Shown piece after piece: positions 16,871-25,349 of a stretch of 64,000 nucleotides of DNA. This DNA comes from Novosphingobium fuchskuhlense (GTDB taxonomy: Bacteria; Pseudomonadota; Alphaproteobacteria; Sphingomonadales; Sphingomonadaceae), in contig NZ_KQ954244.1 in the NCBI RefSeq assembly GCF_001519075.1, positions 947,934 through 1,011,933 of the forward strand, read 5' to 3'. Position 1 is the stretch's first letter. Each line of letters opens with the position of its first letter. A model generated the notes under the pieces. It was given only the letters and a program-made list of their open reading frames with translations, was not told the DNA's origin and made no database searches. The position numbers and the translations under genes are program-made.

Positions 16871-17034
16871 TGATGGACCTCCGCGTCCAGCATCGGGCTG
16901 TGATCCATCACCTGTACCATCAATGGTCCCGGATGCGGACGGATCGACCCACACTGACATGGAGAAGTATATCAGGAAAAATGCTGAAAAAGAGCCATTT
17001 ACCGGACGTCACTGGACGTCTTCAAACGGTGAAA

Positions 17035-17108
17035 TGGAGGCCCGAGCCGGAATCGAACCGGCGTAAACGGATTTGCAGTCCGGTGCGTAACCACTCCGCC
17101 ATCGGGCC
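17035..17108 (-). tRNA. tRNA-Cys (anticodon GCA)
   Basis: On the minus strand a 74-base tRNA with encoded CCA. The acceptor stem GGCCCGA pairs with TCGGGCC, the anticodon loop is CTGCAAA (GCA), and the T arm is GCCGGTTCGATTCCGGC. The discriminator and tail are T-CCA. An integrase gene starts just beyond its 3' end, so the 3' half is the probable attachment site. Confidence 0.95.
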
Positions 17109-17193
17109 CCGATGCGCATCAGCGTGGAGGAGCGCGGTTAGCCGAGCGCTGCGGCGCCCGCAACGGGATTCTTTCGCTCGCGCCCTTCGCGGA

Positions 17194-17994
17194 TCAGGGA
17201 TCGACGAAATCGCCGGCGCGCTTTTCCATGCCGGCCTTCACCGCCTCGATCTGGTTGCGCGAATACATGAGTTCGTGCTGCGCCACGCTTTCGGCCATGA
17301 GGATCTGGTCCTCGTCCATGTGCGCGGTGCGGTTGGTGAGCAGTTTGGCCCCGCGCACGGCGGTCGGACTCTTGCCGGCGATGTCCTTCGCCAGTGCCAT
17401 GGCGCGGCCCAGCGGATCGACATCGGCGTGGGTGGCAAAGCCGAAAGCCGCCGCCTCGGTGCCATTGAATTCGCGGTGGGTATAGGTCAGTTCACGCAGC
17501 ACATCGTCGCGCACATTGCCGCGCCACAGCGCATAGCCGCCCATGTCGGGCACCAGGCCCCACTTCACTTCCATCACCGCGAGCCGTGCATCTGGGTGCA
17601 TGATGCGGATGTCCGCGCCGCTCGCCACCTGCAGCCCACCGCCGAAACATACGCCGTGCACTGCAGCGATCACCGGCACTGGCAGGCTGCGCCACACCAT
17701 CGCGGCATATTGCGCGCGATTGGCATTGCCGTGGGTGCGGTCGGTCAAACTGCCGCCACTTCCCCAGCGATCAGGGTTGCCCATGCTGGAGAGGTCCAGC
17801 CCGGCGCAGAACGACCGTCCCGCGCCGGACAGGACCACGCTGCGCACGCCCTTGGCGCTGTGCAGATGGGAGCCGGCCGCAATGATCCCCTCGAACATGG
17901 CATCGTCGAGCGCGTTCATCTTGTCCGCTCGATCGAGCAGGACATGGGCAACGTGGTCTTCGATGGTCACACTGACGCGATCATGGAACTTCAT
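17194..17994 (-). CDS. Crotonase / enoyl-CoA hydratase family protein
   Basis: A 266-residue crotonase-fold enzyme acting on acyl-CoA thioesters. The oxyanion-hole segments are present (GRSFCAGLDLSSMG near residue 65 and VHGVCFGGGLQVASGADIRI near 110). Of the two catalytic glutamates of enoyl-CoA hydratase, the first position appears to be Gln (GGGLQVA) and the second is kept (AVMEVKWGLVPDMGG). A plain hydratase reaction is therefore uncertain, and an isomerase, thioesterase or other crotonase reaction is possible. It is followed on the same strand by nothing and preceded by the aminotransferase gene (36-base gap), so the two may be co-transcribed. No signal peptide. Confidence 0.87.
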   Translation of the reverse strand: MKFHDRVSVTIEDHVAHVLLDRADKMNALDDAMFEGIIAAGSHLHSAKGVRSVVLSGAGRSFCAGLDLSSMGNPDRWGSGGSLTDRTHGNANRAQYAAMVWRSLPVPVIAAVHGVCFGGGLQVASGADIRIMHPDARLAVMEVKWGLVPDMGGYALWRGNVRDDVLRELTYTHREFNGTEAAAFGFATHADVDPLGRAMALAKDIAGKSPTAVRGAKLLTNRTAHMDEDQILMAESVAQHELMYSRNQIEAVKAGMEKRAGDFVDP

Positions 17995-18029
17995 GGCTTA
18001 TCCTGCTCCGAACCGTTGTCTTATGGCGC

Positions 18030-19229
18030 TCAGGCGGCGCTGGCGTTGACGCCCATGCTGCTAAGATACCGGCGAATGTTGCGCGCAGCCTGGCGCAGGC
18101 GCTGCTCGTTCTCCACCATGGCGATGCGGACGTAGCCTTCGCCATCCTCGCCATAGCCCACGCCCGGGGCGACTGCGACTTCGGCGTGAGTGAGGAGCTG
18201 CTTGGAAAACTCCAGACTGCCCATCTCGCGCAGCGCCGGCGGCAGCGGGGCCCAGGCGAACATCGAAGCGCGCGGGCTCGGGATCTCCCAACCGGCACGG
18301 CCGAACGCCTCGACCATCACGTCGCGGCGCTTCTGGTAGAGCAGGCGGTTCTGTTCGACGATATCCTGCGGGCCATTGAGCGCGGCGCAGGTCGCGGCCT
18401 GAATGGGCGTAAAGGCGCCGTAGTCGAGATACGACTTCACGCGGGTCAGCGCGGCGATGAGCTGCTTGTTGCCCACGGCAAAGCCGACGCGCCACCCGGC
18501 CATCGAGAACGTCTTCGACATAGAGGTGAACTCGACCGCGACATCCTTGGCACCGGGCACCTCGAGGATCGAGCGCGTCGGGTTGCCGTCGAAATAGAGT
18601 TCGGAATAGGCAAGGTCCGAAAGAATCCAGACCTTGTTCTCCTTCGCCCAGGCAACAAGACGCTCGTAGAACGCGAGGTCCACCGTCTCGGCCGTCGGGT
18701 TCGAAGGATAGTTGACGATCACCACCGAGGGGCGCGGCACGCTGTAGCGCATCGCGCGGTCGAGCGATTCCCAGTAGCGCTCGTCAGGCGTCGTCGGCAC
18801 CGACCGGATCGTGGCACCCGCAATGATGAAGCCGAAGGTGTGGATCGGGTAGCTGGGGTTGGGCGCCAGCACAACGTCGCCCGGCGCGGTGATCGCGGTG
18901 GCGAGGCTGGCGAGGCCTTCCTTCGAGCCCATCGTCATGACCACTTCGGTCTCGGGATCAAGTTCCACATTGAAACGGCGCGCGTAATAATTGGCCTGCG
19001 CCTTGCGCACACCGGGGATGCCCTTCGATGCGGAATAGCCATGTGCATCGGGCTTCATCGCCACTTCGCAGAGCTTTTCGATAACGTGCGGCGGGGGCGG
19101 GAGATCGGGATTGCCCATGCCGAGATCGATAATGTCTGCCCCACGGGCGCGTGCGGCGGCCCGCATCGCGTTCACTTCGGCGATGACATAGGGCGGCAGG
19201 CGCTTCATGCGGTAGAATTCTTCGGTCAC
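18030..19229 (-). CDS. PLP-dependent aminotransferase, AlaC/LL-DAP aminotransferase-like
   Basis: A fold-type I aminotransferase of 399 residues. The N-terminal TEEFYRMKRLPPYVIAEVNA and DIIDLGMGNPDLPPPPHV are characteristic of the AlaC/DapL-like group that makes alanine from pyruvate and glutamate. The PLP lysine lies in TSMSKTFSMAGWRVGFA near residue 235, with the NYPSNPTA and SDLAYSELYFDG motifs before it. The GTG at 19229 fits the family N-terminus, with AAAGGAG about 12 bases upstream; GTG at 19244 is the alternative. The gene is divergent from phaC and upstream of the crotonase. It probably supplies alanine or a related amino acid. Confidence 0.87.
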   Translation of the reverse strand: MTEEFYRMKRLPPYVIAEVNAMRAAARARGADIIDLGMGNPDLPPPPHVIEKLCEVAMKPDAHGYSASKGIPGVRKAQANYYARRFNVELDPETEVVMTMGSKEGLASLATAITAPGDVVLAPNPSYPIHTFGFIIAGATIRSVPTTPDERYWESLDRAMRYSVPRPSVVIVNYPSNPTAETVDLAFYERLVAWAKENKVWILSDLAYSELYFDGNPTRSILEVPGAKDVAVEFTSMSKTFSMAGWRVGFAVGNKQLIAALTRVKSYLDYGAFTPIQAATCAALNGPQDIVEQNRLLYQKRRDVMVEAFGRAGWEIPSPRASMFAWAPLPPALREMGSLEFSKQLLTHAEVAVAPGVGYGEDGEGYVRIAMVENEQRLRQAARNIRRYLSSMGVNASAA

Positions 19230-19378
19230 GGTGGGTTTACTCACTCCTTTGGCCCGGCAAAAGCACCGCGCCATCATGCCCCTTACGACAATCGTCGGCC
19301 CGTGGGAACCGGAAGGGATCACAACCGTCATGAAGAGCGCTATAAGGCCTCCCAAGCGCAACAGGGAAACCCACCGTC

Positions 19379-21277
19379 ATGGCCGAAGCCGCAACGCCGC
19401 CCGAAAACCCGCTCGATACGGCGGTGATCGAGGATCTGATGCGCCAGCAGGGTGAGGCGATGCAGGCCTTGTTTGCCCCGTTCCTGCCGACGGCCTCGAC
19501 CCCCCTGCCCAATCTGGCGACCGATCCGGCGGCCATGCAGCACTGGGGGATGTCGGCCGCAAAGCTGCAGAAGATGTGGCTCGATTTCGGCGCCGAGCAG
19601 GCCGGGCAAGTGGAGCCCGTGCTGGCCCGCATGGCGGACCCGGCGCGCTGGACCGCGTTGTTCAACGACTGGTATGCGGCGATGCCGATCTCGCAGACCG
19701 AGACCCAGGCCAAACTCTGGGAAGACGGGCTGGAACTGTGGACCAGCGTGCTTGGCCGCTATGGCATCGGGCCTGCGGCGCAGGCATCCAGGGAAGCGCC
19801 GCTGCCGCGCAAGGACCGCCGCTTTGCAGATCCGCGATGGGCCGACCAGCCGTGGTTCGCGCTGCTTCACCAGACCTACCTGCTGATCGCCGAAAAGCTC
19901 ACCGCGATGGCCGACGAAGTCAAAGGGCTGCCGCCGGAGCGCCAGCAACAGGTGCAGTTCTTCACCAAGATGGTGGTCGATGCGCTGAGCCCTGCCAATT
20001 TTCCGATGACCAATCCCATCGTGATCGAACGCACGCTGGAAACGCACGGTGAGAACCTCGTTAAAGGCGTAGAGCACCTGCTGGCAGACATGCGCAAGGG
20101 CCAGCTGACCCACGCCGACCCGGAAGCCTTCGAACTCGGCCGCAATATCGCGATCACGCCCGGCAAAGTGGTCTACGAGACACCGCTCTACCAGCTGATC
20201 CAGTACAGCCCGTCGACCGAGACCGTCCTCGCGGTGCCGCTCCTGATCTTCCCGCCATGGATCAACCGGTTCTACATCCTCGACCTGAACCCCAAGAAGA
20301 GCTTTATCCGCTGGGCGGTGGAGCAGGGACTGACGGTGTTTGTCGTCTCGTGGAAGTCGGCCGACGCCTCGATGGCCGACATCGTCTGGGACGATTACGT
20401 GATGGCGCAAGTCGAGGCGATCGACGTTGTGCGCAAGCGGCTGGGCGTGGCCCAGACCCACGTGATCGGCTACTGCGTGGCGGGCACCACGCTCGCCGCG
20501 ACGCTGGCGCTGCTGGCCCGGCGCTGCGAGGCGGACAAGGTGCGCTCGGCCACCTTCTTCACCGCGCAGGTCGATTTCGAGAAGGCCGGCGATCTCAAGT
20601 CGTTCATCGACGATCAGCAGATCAAGATGCTCGAAGGCATGGTCACCGACGGCTATCTCGACGGGCGCTACATGGCGGCCACGTTCAACCTGCTGCGCGG
20701 CACAGACCTTATCTGGAACTATGTCGTCAACAACTACCTGCTCGGTGAAGACTACCCCGCCTTCGACCTGCTGCACTGGAACGGCGATACCACCAACCTG
20801 CCGGCCAAGTGGCACAAGACCTATCTGGAAGACCTCTACCGCGACAACCGGCTCGTCATGCCGGACTCGCTGACAATCGACGGCACCCCGATCGACCTCA
20901 GGCTGATCGCCACGCCCTGCTACATCCAGGCAGGGCGCGAGGACCACATCGCGCCGGCGGAAAGCGTGTGGAAGCTCACCAGGCTGCTTTCGGGCCCATG
21001 GCGGTTCGTGCTGGCAGGCTCCGGCCATATCGCGGGTGTGGTCAATCCGCCGGACGCAGAAAAATACCAGTTCTGGCGCAACGATGGCGAGCCGACCACC
21101 CTCGCGGAGTTCGTCGCCGGCGCGAGCGAGACCAAGGGCAGCTGGTGGCCGGACTGGATGGCGTGGATTCGCGAGTCGGACGCAGAGACCTTGCCGGCCA
21201 AGGGCAAGCGCGTTCCGGGTGGGCGTGGCGACCCGGTGATCGAGGACGCGCCCGGACGGTACGTCAAGACCCGATAG
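19379..21277 (+). CDS. phaC: Class I poly(3-hydroxyalkanoate) synthase
   Basis: A 632-residue PHA synthase that polymerises (R)-3-hydroxyacyl-CoA into storage polyester at the granule surface. The lipase-like box holds the catalytic Cys (HVIGYCVAGTTLAATLALL, Cys near residue 365). The charge-relay Asp (GREDHIAPAESVW, near 521) and His (LAGSGHIAGVVNPP, near 549) are present. Length and a long N-terminal domain with PTNFPMTNP-type equivalents (ALSPANFPMTNPIV) indicate class I. It is divergent from the aminotransferase gene and followed by the phasin gene, which has its own promoter. No phaA, phaB or phaR lies in the window. Confidence 0.95.
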   Translation: MAEAATPPENPLDTAVIEDLMRQQGEAMQALFAPFLPTASTPLPNLATDPAAMQHWGMSAAKLQKMWLDFGAEQAGQVEPVLARMADPARWTALFNDWYAAMPISQTETQAKLWEDGLELWTSVLGRYGIGPAAQASREAPLPRKDRRFADPRWADQPWFALLHQTYLLIAEKLTAMADEVKGLPPERQQQVQFFTKMVVDALSPANFPMTNPIVIERTLETHGENLVKGVEHLLADMRKGQLTHADPEAFELGRNIAITPGKVVYETPLYQLIQYSPSTETVLAVPLLIFPPWINRFYILDLNPKKSFIRWAVEQGLTVFVVSWKSADASMADIVWDDYVMAQVEAIDVVRKRLGVAQTHVIGYCVAGTTLAATLALLARRCEADKVRSATFFTAQVDFEKAGDLKSFIDDQQIKMLEGMVTDGYLDGRYMAATFNLLRGTDLIWNYVVNNYLLGEDYPAFDLLHWNGDTTNLPAKWHKTYLEDLYRDNRLVMPDSLTIDGTPIDLRLIATPCYIQAGREDHIAPAESVWKLTRLLSGPWRFVLAGSGHIAGVVNPPDAEKYQFWRNDGEPTTLAEFVAGASETKGSWWPDWMAWIRESDAETLPAKGKRVPGGRGDPVIEDAPGRYVKTR

Positions 21278-21331
21278 GCCGCATCCGCGAAGGCAGGTAT
21301 ACTCCCGTCATTCCCGGCACTTCTTCTCATG

Positions 21332-21389
21332 GTGCACTGCACAATGGGGCTTGACGTTTCGCGCTTGCACTCCTATTTTGTGCACTGCA
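21332..21389 (+). promoter_or_regulatory. Phasin promoter bracketed by repeated TGCACTGCA sites
   Basis: TTGACG (21351-21356), exactly 17 bases, then TATTTT (21374-21379). The ten bases GTGCACTGCA occur twice: at 21332-21341 upstream of the -35 and at 21380-21389 directly after the -10. TGC-rich palindromes are the kind of site bound by PhaR repressors, which hold phasin genes off until polymer appears. PhaR binding here is inferred. Confidence 0.65.
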
Positions 21390-21460
21390 ACACGACTTGC
21401 TGCTGATCCGCCTGGTGGATCGTGCTCGCGGGGCGTGTCCGGCGCAGGAGCAATCAGGTC

Positions 21461-22273
21461 ATGGAAGACGGAGTCAAGGGCATCGCAGACGCCGCAATCG
21501 CAGCGCCCGTTGCCGCGGCTGAGATCGCCGCGACCGAACCGCTCGCGCAGCCGGAAGGTCCCGCAGTGGACGCCGCTCCGGCGCCCGCTGCCAAGGCCAA
21601 GGGCAAGGCCGGTCGCCCGCGCAAGGTCGCCGCGCCCGCTCCTGCAACGGCTGTGGAAGCGCCGGTGGCGCCGGCTGCAAAGCCGGTCCGGAAGGCTCCG
21701 GCGAAGCGTGCGGTCAAGGCCGCGAAGATTGCGCCGAAGCCTGCCGCGAAAACCAGCACGATCCCCGTCAAGACCAACCAGAACGAGGCGACCTCCACGA
21801 AGAGGGCGCCTGCCAAGCAGAAGGACTTTATCATCATGACCGCCAGCACCACCGAAATGACCGAGACCATCCAGACCGCGATGAAGGAAGCTGCCGAAAA
21901 GGCGAAGGCCGCGCTCGAGAAGAGCCAGGCCGCGCTGGGCGACATGGGCACCTTCACCAAGGGCAACGTGGAAGCCGTCGTCGAATCGACCAAGATCCTT
22001 GCCACCGGCCTTCAGGAAATGGGCAAGAGCTACGCCGCCGAGACCAAGACCGTGGTCGAGACGATGCAGGCCGAAATCAAGGAACTCGCCGCGGTGAAGT
22101 CGCCCGCCGAGTTCTTCGAGAAGCAGAACGCGATGCTTCGCAAGCAGTTCGACGCCGCGGTCGCCGCGACCTCGAAGAACAGCGAAGCGATGCTCAAGCT
22201 CGCCAGCGAAGCGTTCCAGCCGATCTCGAACCGCGTCAGCCTCGCGGTCGAAAAGATCAAGCACGCCGCCTGA
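21461..22273 (+). CDS. Phasin with long Ala/Pro/Lys-rich N-terminal region
   Basis: A 270-residue granule-associated protein. The C-terminal ~130 residues form the phasin_2 domain of amphipathic helices ([75 protein letters not shown]). The first ~115 residues are low-complexity Ala/Pro/Lys, including [14 protein letters not shown] (an AT-hook-like GRPRK) and [16 protein letters not shown], like the histone-like tail of PhaF, though here at the N-terminus. Such a region could tie granules to DNA. The ATG at 21461 has AGGAG ten bases upstream. Alternatively the shorter phasin starting near 21836 (MTASTTEM) could also be made. Confidence 0.85.
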   Translation: MEDGVKGIADAAIAAPVAAAEIAATEPLAQPEGPAVDAAPAPAAKAKGKAGRPRKVAAPAPATAVEAPVAPAAKPVRKAPAKRAVKAAKIAPKPAAKTSTIPVKTNQNEATSTKRAPAKQKDFIIMTASTTEMTETIQTAMKEAAEKAKAALEKSQAALGDMGTFTKGNVEAVVESTKILATGLQEMGKSYAAETKTVVETMQAEIKELAAVKSPAEFFEKQNAMLRKQFDAAVAATSKNSEAMLKLASEAFQPISNRVSLAVEKIKHAA

Positions 22274-22324
22274 ACGGCCTCGCCGTCCGGCGCTGCGGCG
22301 CTGGACTGGGGCGGAACACGCACG

Positions 22325-22355
22325 CGGGCCGGATGGGTTTTGCCTGTCCGGCCCG
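22325..22355 (+). terminator. Probable terminator after the phasin gene
   Basis: A perfect nine-base stem CGGGCCGGA / TCCGGCCCG with a T-rich 13-base loop, 50 bases after the phasin stop. There is no long T run afterwards, so it may act as a weak terminator or as an mRNA-stabilising hairpin. Confidence 0.55.
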
Positions 22356-22461
22356 TTGCCGTTCAGCACGGCCAGACGCGGGCTCGATCTGGACTTTGAG
22401 GCCAAGTGTTCAACCGCCTCTTGTACGCACGGGCCTGCAATGCGATATTCCGGTCTACGCC

Positions 22462-22884
22462 ATGAGCATGAAAGCCATCCCCGGCGCCCCTGAGGGCCCT
22501 GCCGCCTATAGCGCCGCCTTCGCGCTGCGCACGCCCGCGCGCGCTGCTGGCGATGACGAGACCAAGGGCCCCGGCGAGGGCAATGGCGACGACCAGGTGG
22601 GCATCGCCACCAAGACGCGCACGCGCCCCAAGAAGCCCAGCATGTTCAAGGTGCTGATGCTCAACGATGATTACACGCCGATGGAATTCGTCGTGATGGT
22701 GCTCAAGCGCTTTTTCAACATGGACCTGGAGCAGGCCACGCGCGTCATGCTTCACGTTCACCAGAAGGGCGTCGGCGTCTGCGGGATCTTCCCCTACGAG
22801 ATCGCCGAAACCAAGGTGAACCAGGTGATGGACTTCGCCCGGCAGAACCAGCACCCGTTGCAGTGCACGCTCGAGAAGGCCTGA
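22462..22884 (+). CDS. clpS: ATP-dependent Clp protease adaptor ClpS
   Basis: A 140-residue ClpS-type N-end-rule adaptor that delivers substrates with destabilising N-terminal residues to ClpAP. The conserved domain is complete: [29 protein letters not shown], then [22 protein letters not shown] and [22 protein letters not shown]. The start is uncertain because no good ribosome site is seen. ATG 22462 gives an unstructured Ala/Gly-rich N-terminal tail of about 60 residues, and ATG 22468 is equally possible. No clpA follows; the next gene is lptF. Confidence 0.92.
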   Translation: MSMKAIPGAPEGPAAYSAAFALRTPARAAGDDETKGPGEGNGDDQVGIATKTRTRPKKPSMFKVLMLNDDYTPMEFVVMVLKRFFNMDLEQATRVMLHVHQKGVGVCGIFPYEIAETKVNQVMDFARQNQHPLQCTLEKA

Positions 22885-23007
22885 TTCGCGCCTGAGCGCC
22901 CGCCTGCATCGACGAGGCGCTTGCTCACGCCAGCATTTTCACCTTCCGCCGGCCCCGGAACCGGGCTAACCGGGACCCTTAACCCGGTCCAGTGAGCCGC
23001 CCAGCCC

Positions 23008-24255
23008 TTGCCTTTCATCACCGCCACCGACCGATATATTGCCCGGCTCGTGTTCGTGCCGATGTGCGCGGTTTTCGTGATCGCGGCGTCTCTGCTCGTG
23101 CTCGACAAAATGCTCAAGCTGTTCGACTTCGTGGCGACCGAGGGCGGGCCGGTGAGTGTCGTGTTCAAGATGCTGGCGAACCTCTTGCCGGAATACGCCA
23201 GCCTCGCGATCCCGCTCGGGCTGATGCTGGGCATCCTCCTCGCCTTCCGCCGCCTCGCGACCTCGTCGGAGCTGGACGTGATGCGCGCGGTGGGCCTCTC
23301 GTACACCCGGTTGCTGCGCGTGCCCTACCTCTTCACAGTTGTGCTCGCGGTGCTCAACCTGGTGATCGTCGGCTATCTCCAGCCGCTTTCGCGCTACTAC
23401 TACGAGCAGTTGCAGTTCGACCTGCGCTCGGGCGCGCTCGGCGCTTCGATCAAGGTGGGCGAATTCAACACGCTGCAGGACCGCACCGCGCTGCGTGTCG
23501 ACGCCAGCCGCGACGAGGGGCGCGATCTGCGCGGGATCTTCGCCCGGATCGCCACCAAGGACGGGCAGGTCCTCGTCATTTCCGCACGCGAAGGCCAGTT
23601 CTTTGCCAACAAGGAAAACCCCGATACGGTGATCCTGCGCTTGTCGGAGGGACAGATCGTGCAGGACGGGCCCGGCATCTCGTCGCCGCGCGTGCTGACC
23701 TTCGCGACGCATGACCTGCCGATCGACCTCCCCAAGATCGAACAGTTCCGCAGGCGCGGCGAGCGCGACCGGGAGTATTTCCTGCCGGAACTGCTGCGGA
23801 TCGGCTGGAGCAAGGATTCAAGCCAGGCGGCGCGCTACCAGAGCATCGCGAGCCTCAACTACCGCCTTGTCGAAGTGGCGATGATGTTCCTTCTGCCGCT
23901 GCTGGCAGTGGCCCTGGCCGTGCCGCCCAAGCGCTCCAGCTCGGCGCTCGGCGTGTTCGTCTCGATCGTGATGGTCGTCGCCTACCACAAGGTGAACGAG
24001 TACGGGCAGGACGTCTCCAGCCTCGGCCGGGTCGATCCGACGCTGGCGCTGTGGGGCCCCTTCGCCCTTTTCGCGGCGCTGATCACCTCGATGTACTGGC
24101 GGCTTGCCTATGTTCCCGGCGGCCAGCCGATCGGCGCGCTGGAAACGGGCTTTGCGAAGATCAGCCGCTCGGTGATGAAGCTGTTCGCCGCGCGCCAGCC
24201 GCGCAGCGCGAAGACCCTCGCGGCGGAAGCGTCGGGAGCCGTCGATGCTGCTTGA
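23008..24255 (+). CDS. lptF: LPS export ABC transporter permease LptF
   Basis: A 415-residue permease of the YjgP/YjgQ family. With LptG and LptB it extracts lipopolysaccharide from the inner membrane. Three N-terminal membrane segments (to about residue 120), a periplasmic beta-jellyroll (about 130-270, with LRVDASRDEGRDLRGIFARI) and three C-terminal segments fit the family. It starts at TTG, followed by the typical ITATDRYIARLV. It overlaps lptG by 11 bases, the conserved order. The C-terminal ~45 residues are a basic/Ala-rich extension. Confidence 0.92.
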   Translation: MPFITATDRYIARLVFVPMCAVFVIAASLLVLDKMLKLFDFVATEGGPVSVVFKMLANLLPEYASLAIPLGLMLGILLAFRRLATSSELDVMRAVGLSYTRLLRVPYLFTVVLAVLNLVIVGYLQPLSRYYYEQLQFDLRSGALGASIKVGEFNTLQDRTALRVDASRDEGRDLRGIFARIATKDGQVLVISAREGQFFANKENPDTVILRLSEGQIVQDGPGISSPRVLTFATHDLPIDLPKIEQFRRRGERDREYFLPELLRIGWSKDSSQAARYQSIASLNYRLVEVAMMFLLPLLAVALAVPPKRSSSALGVFVSIVMVVAYHKVNEYGQDVSSLGRVDPTLALWGPFALFAALITSMYWRLAYVPGGQPIGALETGFAKISRSVMKLFAARQPRSAKTLAAEASGAVDAA

Positions 24256-25345
24256 TTTCTTCCCCTCACGCACGATCACGCTCTACATCGGGCGCATGTT
24301 CGCGATGCGGATTGTCGCCGTGTTGCTGATGCTTGTCCTCGTGCTGCAGATGCTGGACCTGCTCAGCGAAAGTGGCCGCATCCTCGCCGCGCCGGGCAAC
24401 GGGCAGGGCGAACTGCTCACGTATGCGGGCTTGCGGGTTCCGCAGCTGATCAGCCGCTTCCTGCCCTATTCGGTGTTGCTGGCGACGATCATCACCTTGA
24501 TGACGCTCAACCAGAACAGCGAGGTTATCGCACTCAAGGCCGCCGGGCTGTCGGCGCACCAGGTGCTGGCGCCGCTGTTTCTGGTCGCCGCGCTGACCTC
24601 GCTCGTCACCTTTGCGTTCAACGAACGGGTCGTGGTGCGCTCGACCGCCACCCTGAAGGCGTGGCAGGCGGTGGACTACCGCGCGATCCCGCGTGACAGC
24701 GCGGTAAAGGCGAACGTCTGGCTGCAGGACGGCAGCAACCTCCTCTATGCGCGCGCGGTGACAGGACAAGGCGCCGCGACGCGGATGACCGACGTGAGCT
24801 GGTACCGGCGCGATCCCTCCGGGATGGTGACCGAGATCGTGCGCTCGTCCGAGGCGACCTATGCGCGGCCCGGCTGGCACTTCACCAAGCCGGCGGGATT
24901 CGACGTCCAGAGCGCGCGCAGCCTGACCTATGCCGCCGATCAGATCTTCGCGAAAAGCGTCGATCCGGCGCAAGTGGTGATCCGCAAGGCCGATGCCGAT
25001 GGCGAATCGATCAGCCAGCTTTCGGCGTCCATCGCCGCGATCCGGGGCGCCGGCTACCGCACGAGCGAGCTCGAAGGCAAATGGTGGCACAAACTTTCAG
25101 GACCGCTGTCTGCGCTGCTGATGCCGCTGCTCGGCGCGGTCGCGGCGTTCGGCCTGGCGCGTTCGGGCATGCTGTTCATCCGCGCGGTGATCGGCATGGC
25201 CCTGGGCTTTGCCTATTTCGTGGTCGACAACGCCGCGCTCGCGATGGGCAATTTCGGCGGTTACCCGCCGCTGCTTGCGGCCTGGGCGCCGTTCTTCCTG
25301 TTCCTGCTGATCGGCGAAACAGTGCTGGTCAGGACAGAAGAGTAG
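24245..25345 (+). CDS. lptG: LPS export ABC transporter permease LptG
   Basis: A 366-residue partner of LptF with the same layout: membrane segments near residues 17-38, 55-80 and 97-115, a periplasmic domain (about 130-270), and three C-terminal segments ending TVLVRTEE. The N-terminus (SRTITLYIGRMF-like) and FNERVVVRSTATLKAW are typical. It forms the heterodimeric channel that hands LPS to LptC and LptA. It is translated from within the end of lptF. It is convergent with the desaturase gene, four bases away, with no room for a dedicated terminator. Confidence 0.92.
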   Translation: MLLDFFPSRTITLYIGRMFAMRIVAVLLMLVLVLQMLDLLSESGRILAAPGNGQGELLTYAGLRVPQLISRFLPYSVLLATIITLMTLNQNSEVIALKAAGLSAHQVLAPLFLVAALTSLVTFAFNERVVVRSTATLKAWQAVDYRAIPRDSAVKANVWLQDGSNLLYARAVTGQGAATRMTDVSWYRRDPSGMVTEIVRSSEATYARPGWHFTKPAGFDVQSARSLTYAADQIFAKSVDPAQVVIRKADADGESISQLSASIAAIRGAGYRTSELEGKWWHKLSGPLSALLMPLLGAVAAFGLARSGMLFIRAVIGMALGFAYFVVDNAALAMGNFGGYPPLLAAWAPFFLFLLIGETVLVRTEE

Positions 25346-25349
25346 CGTT

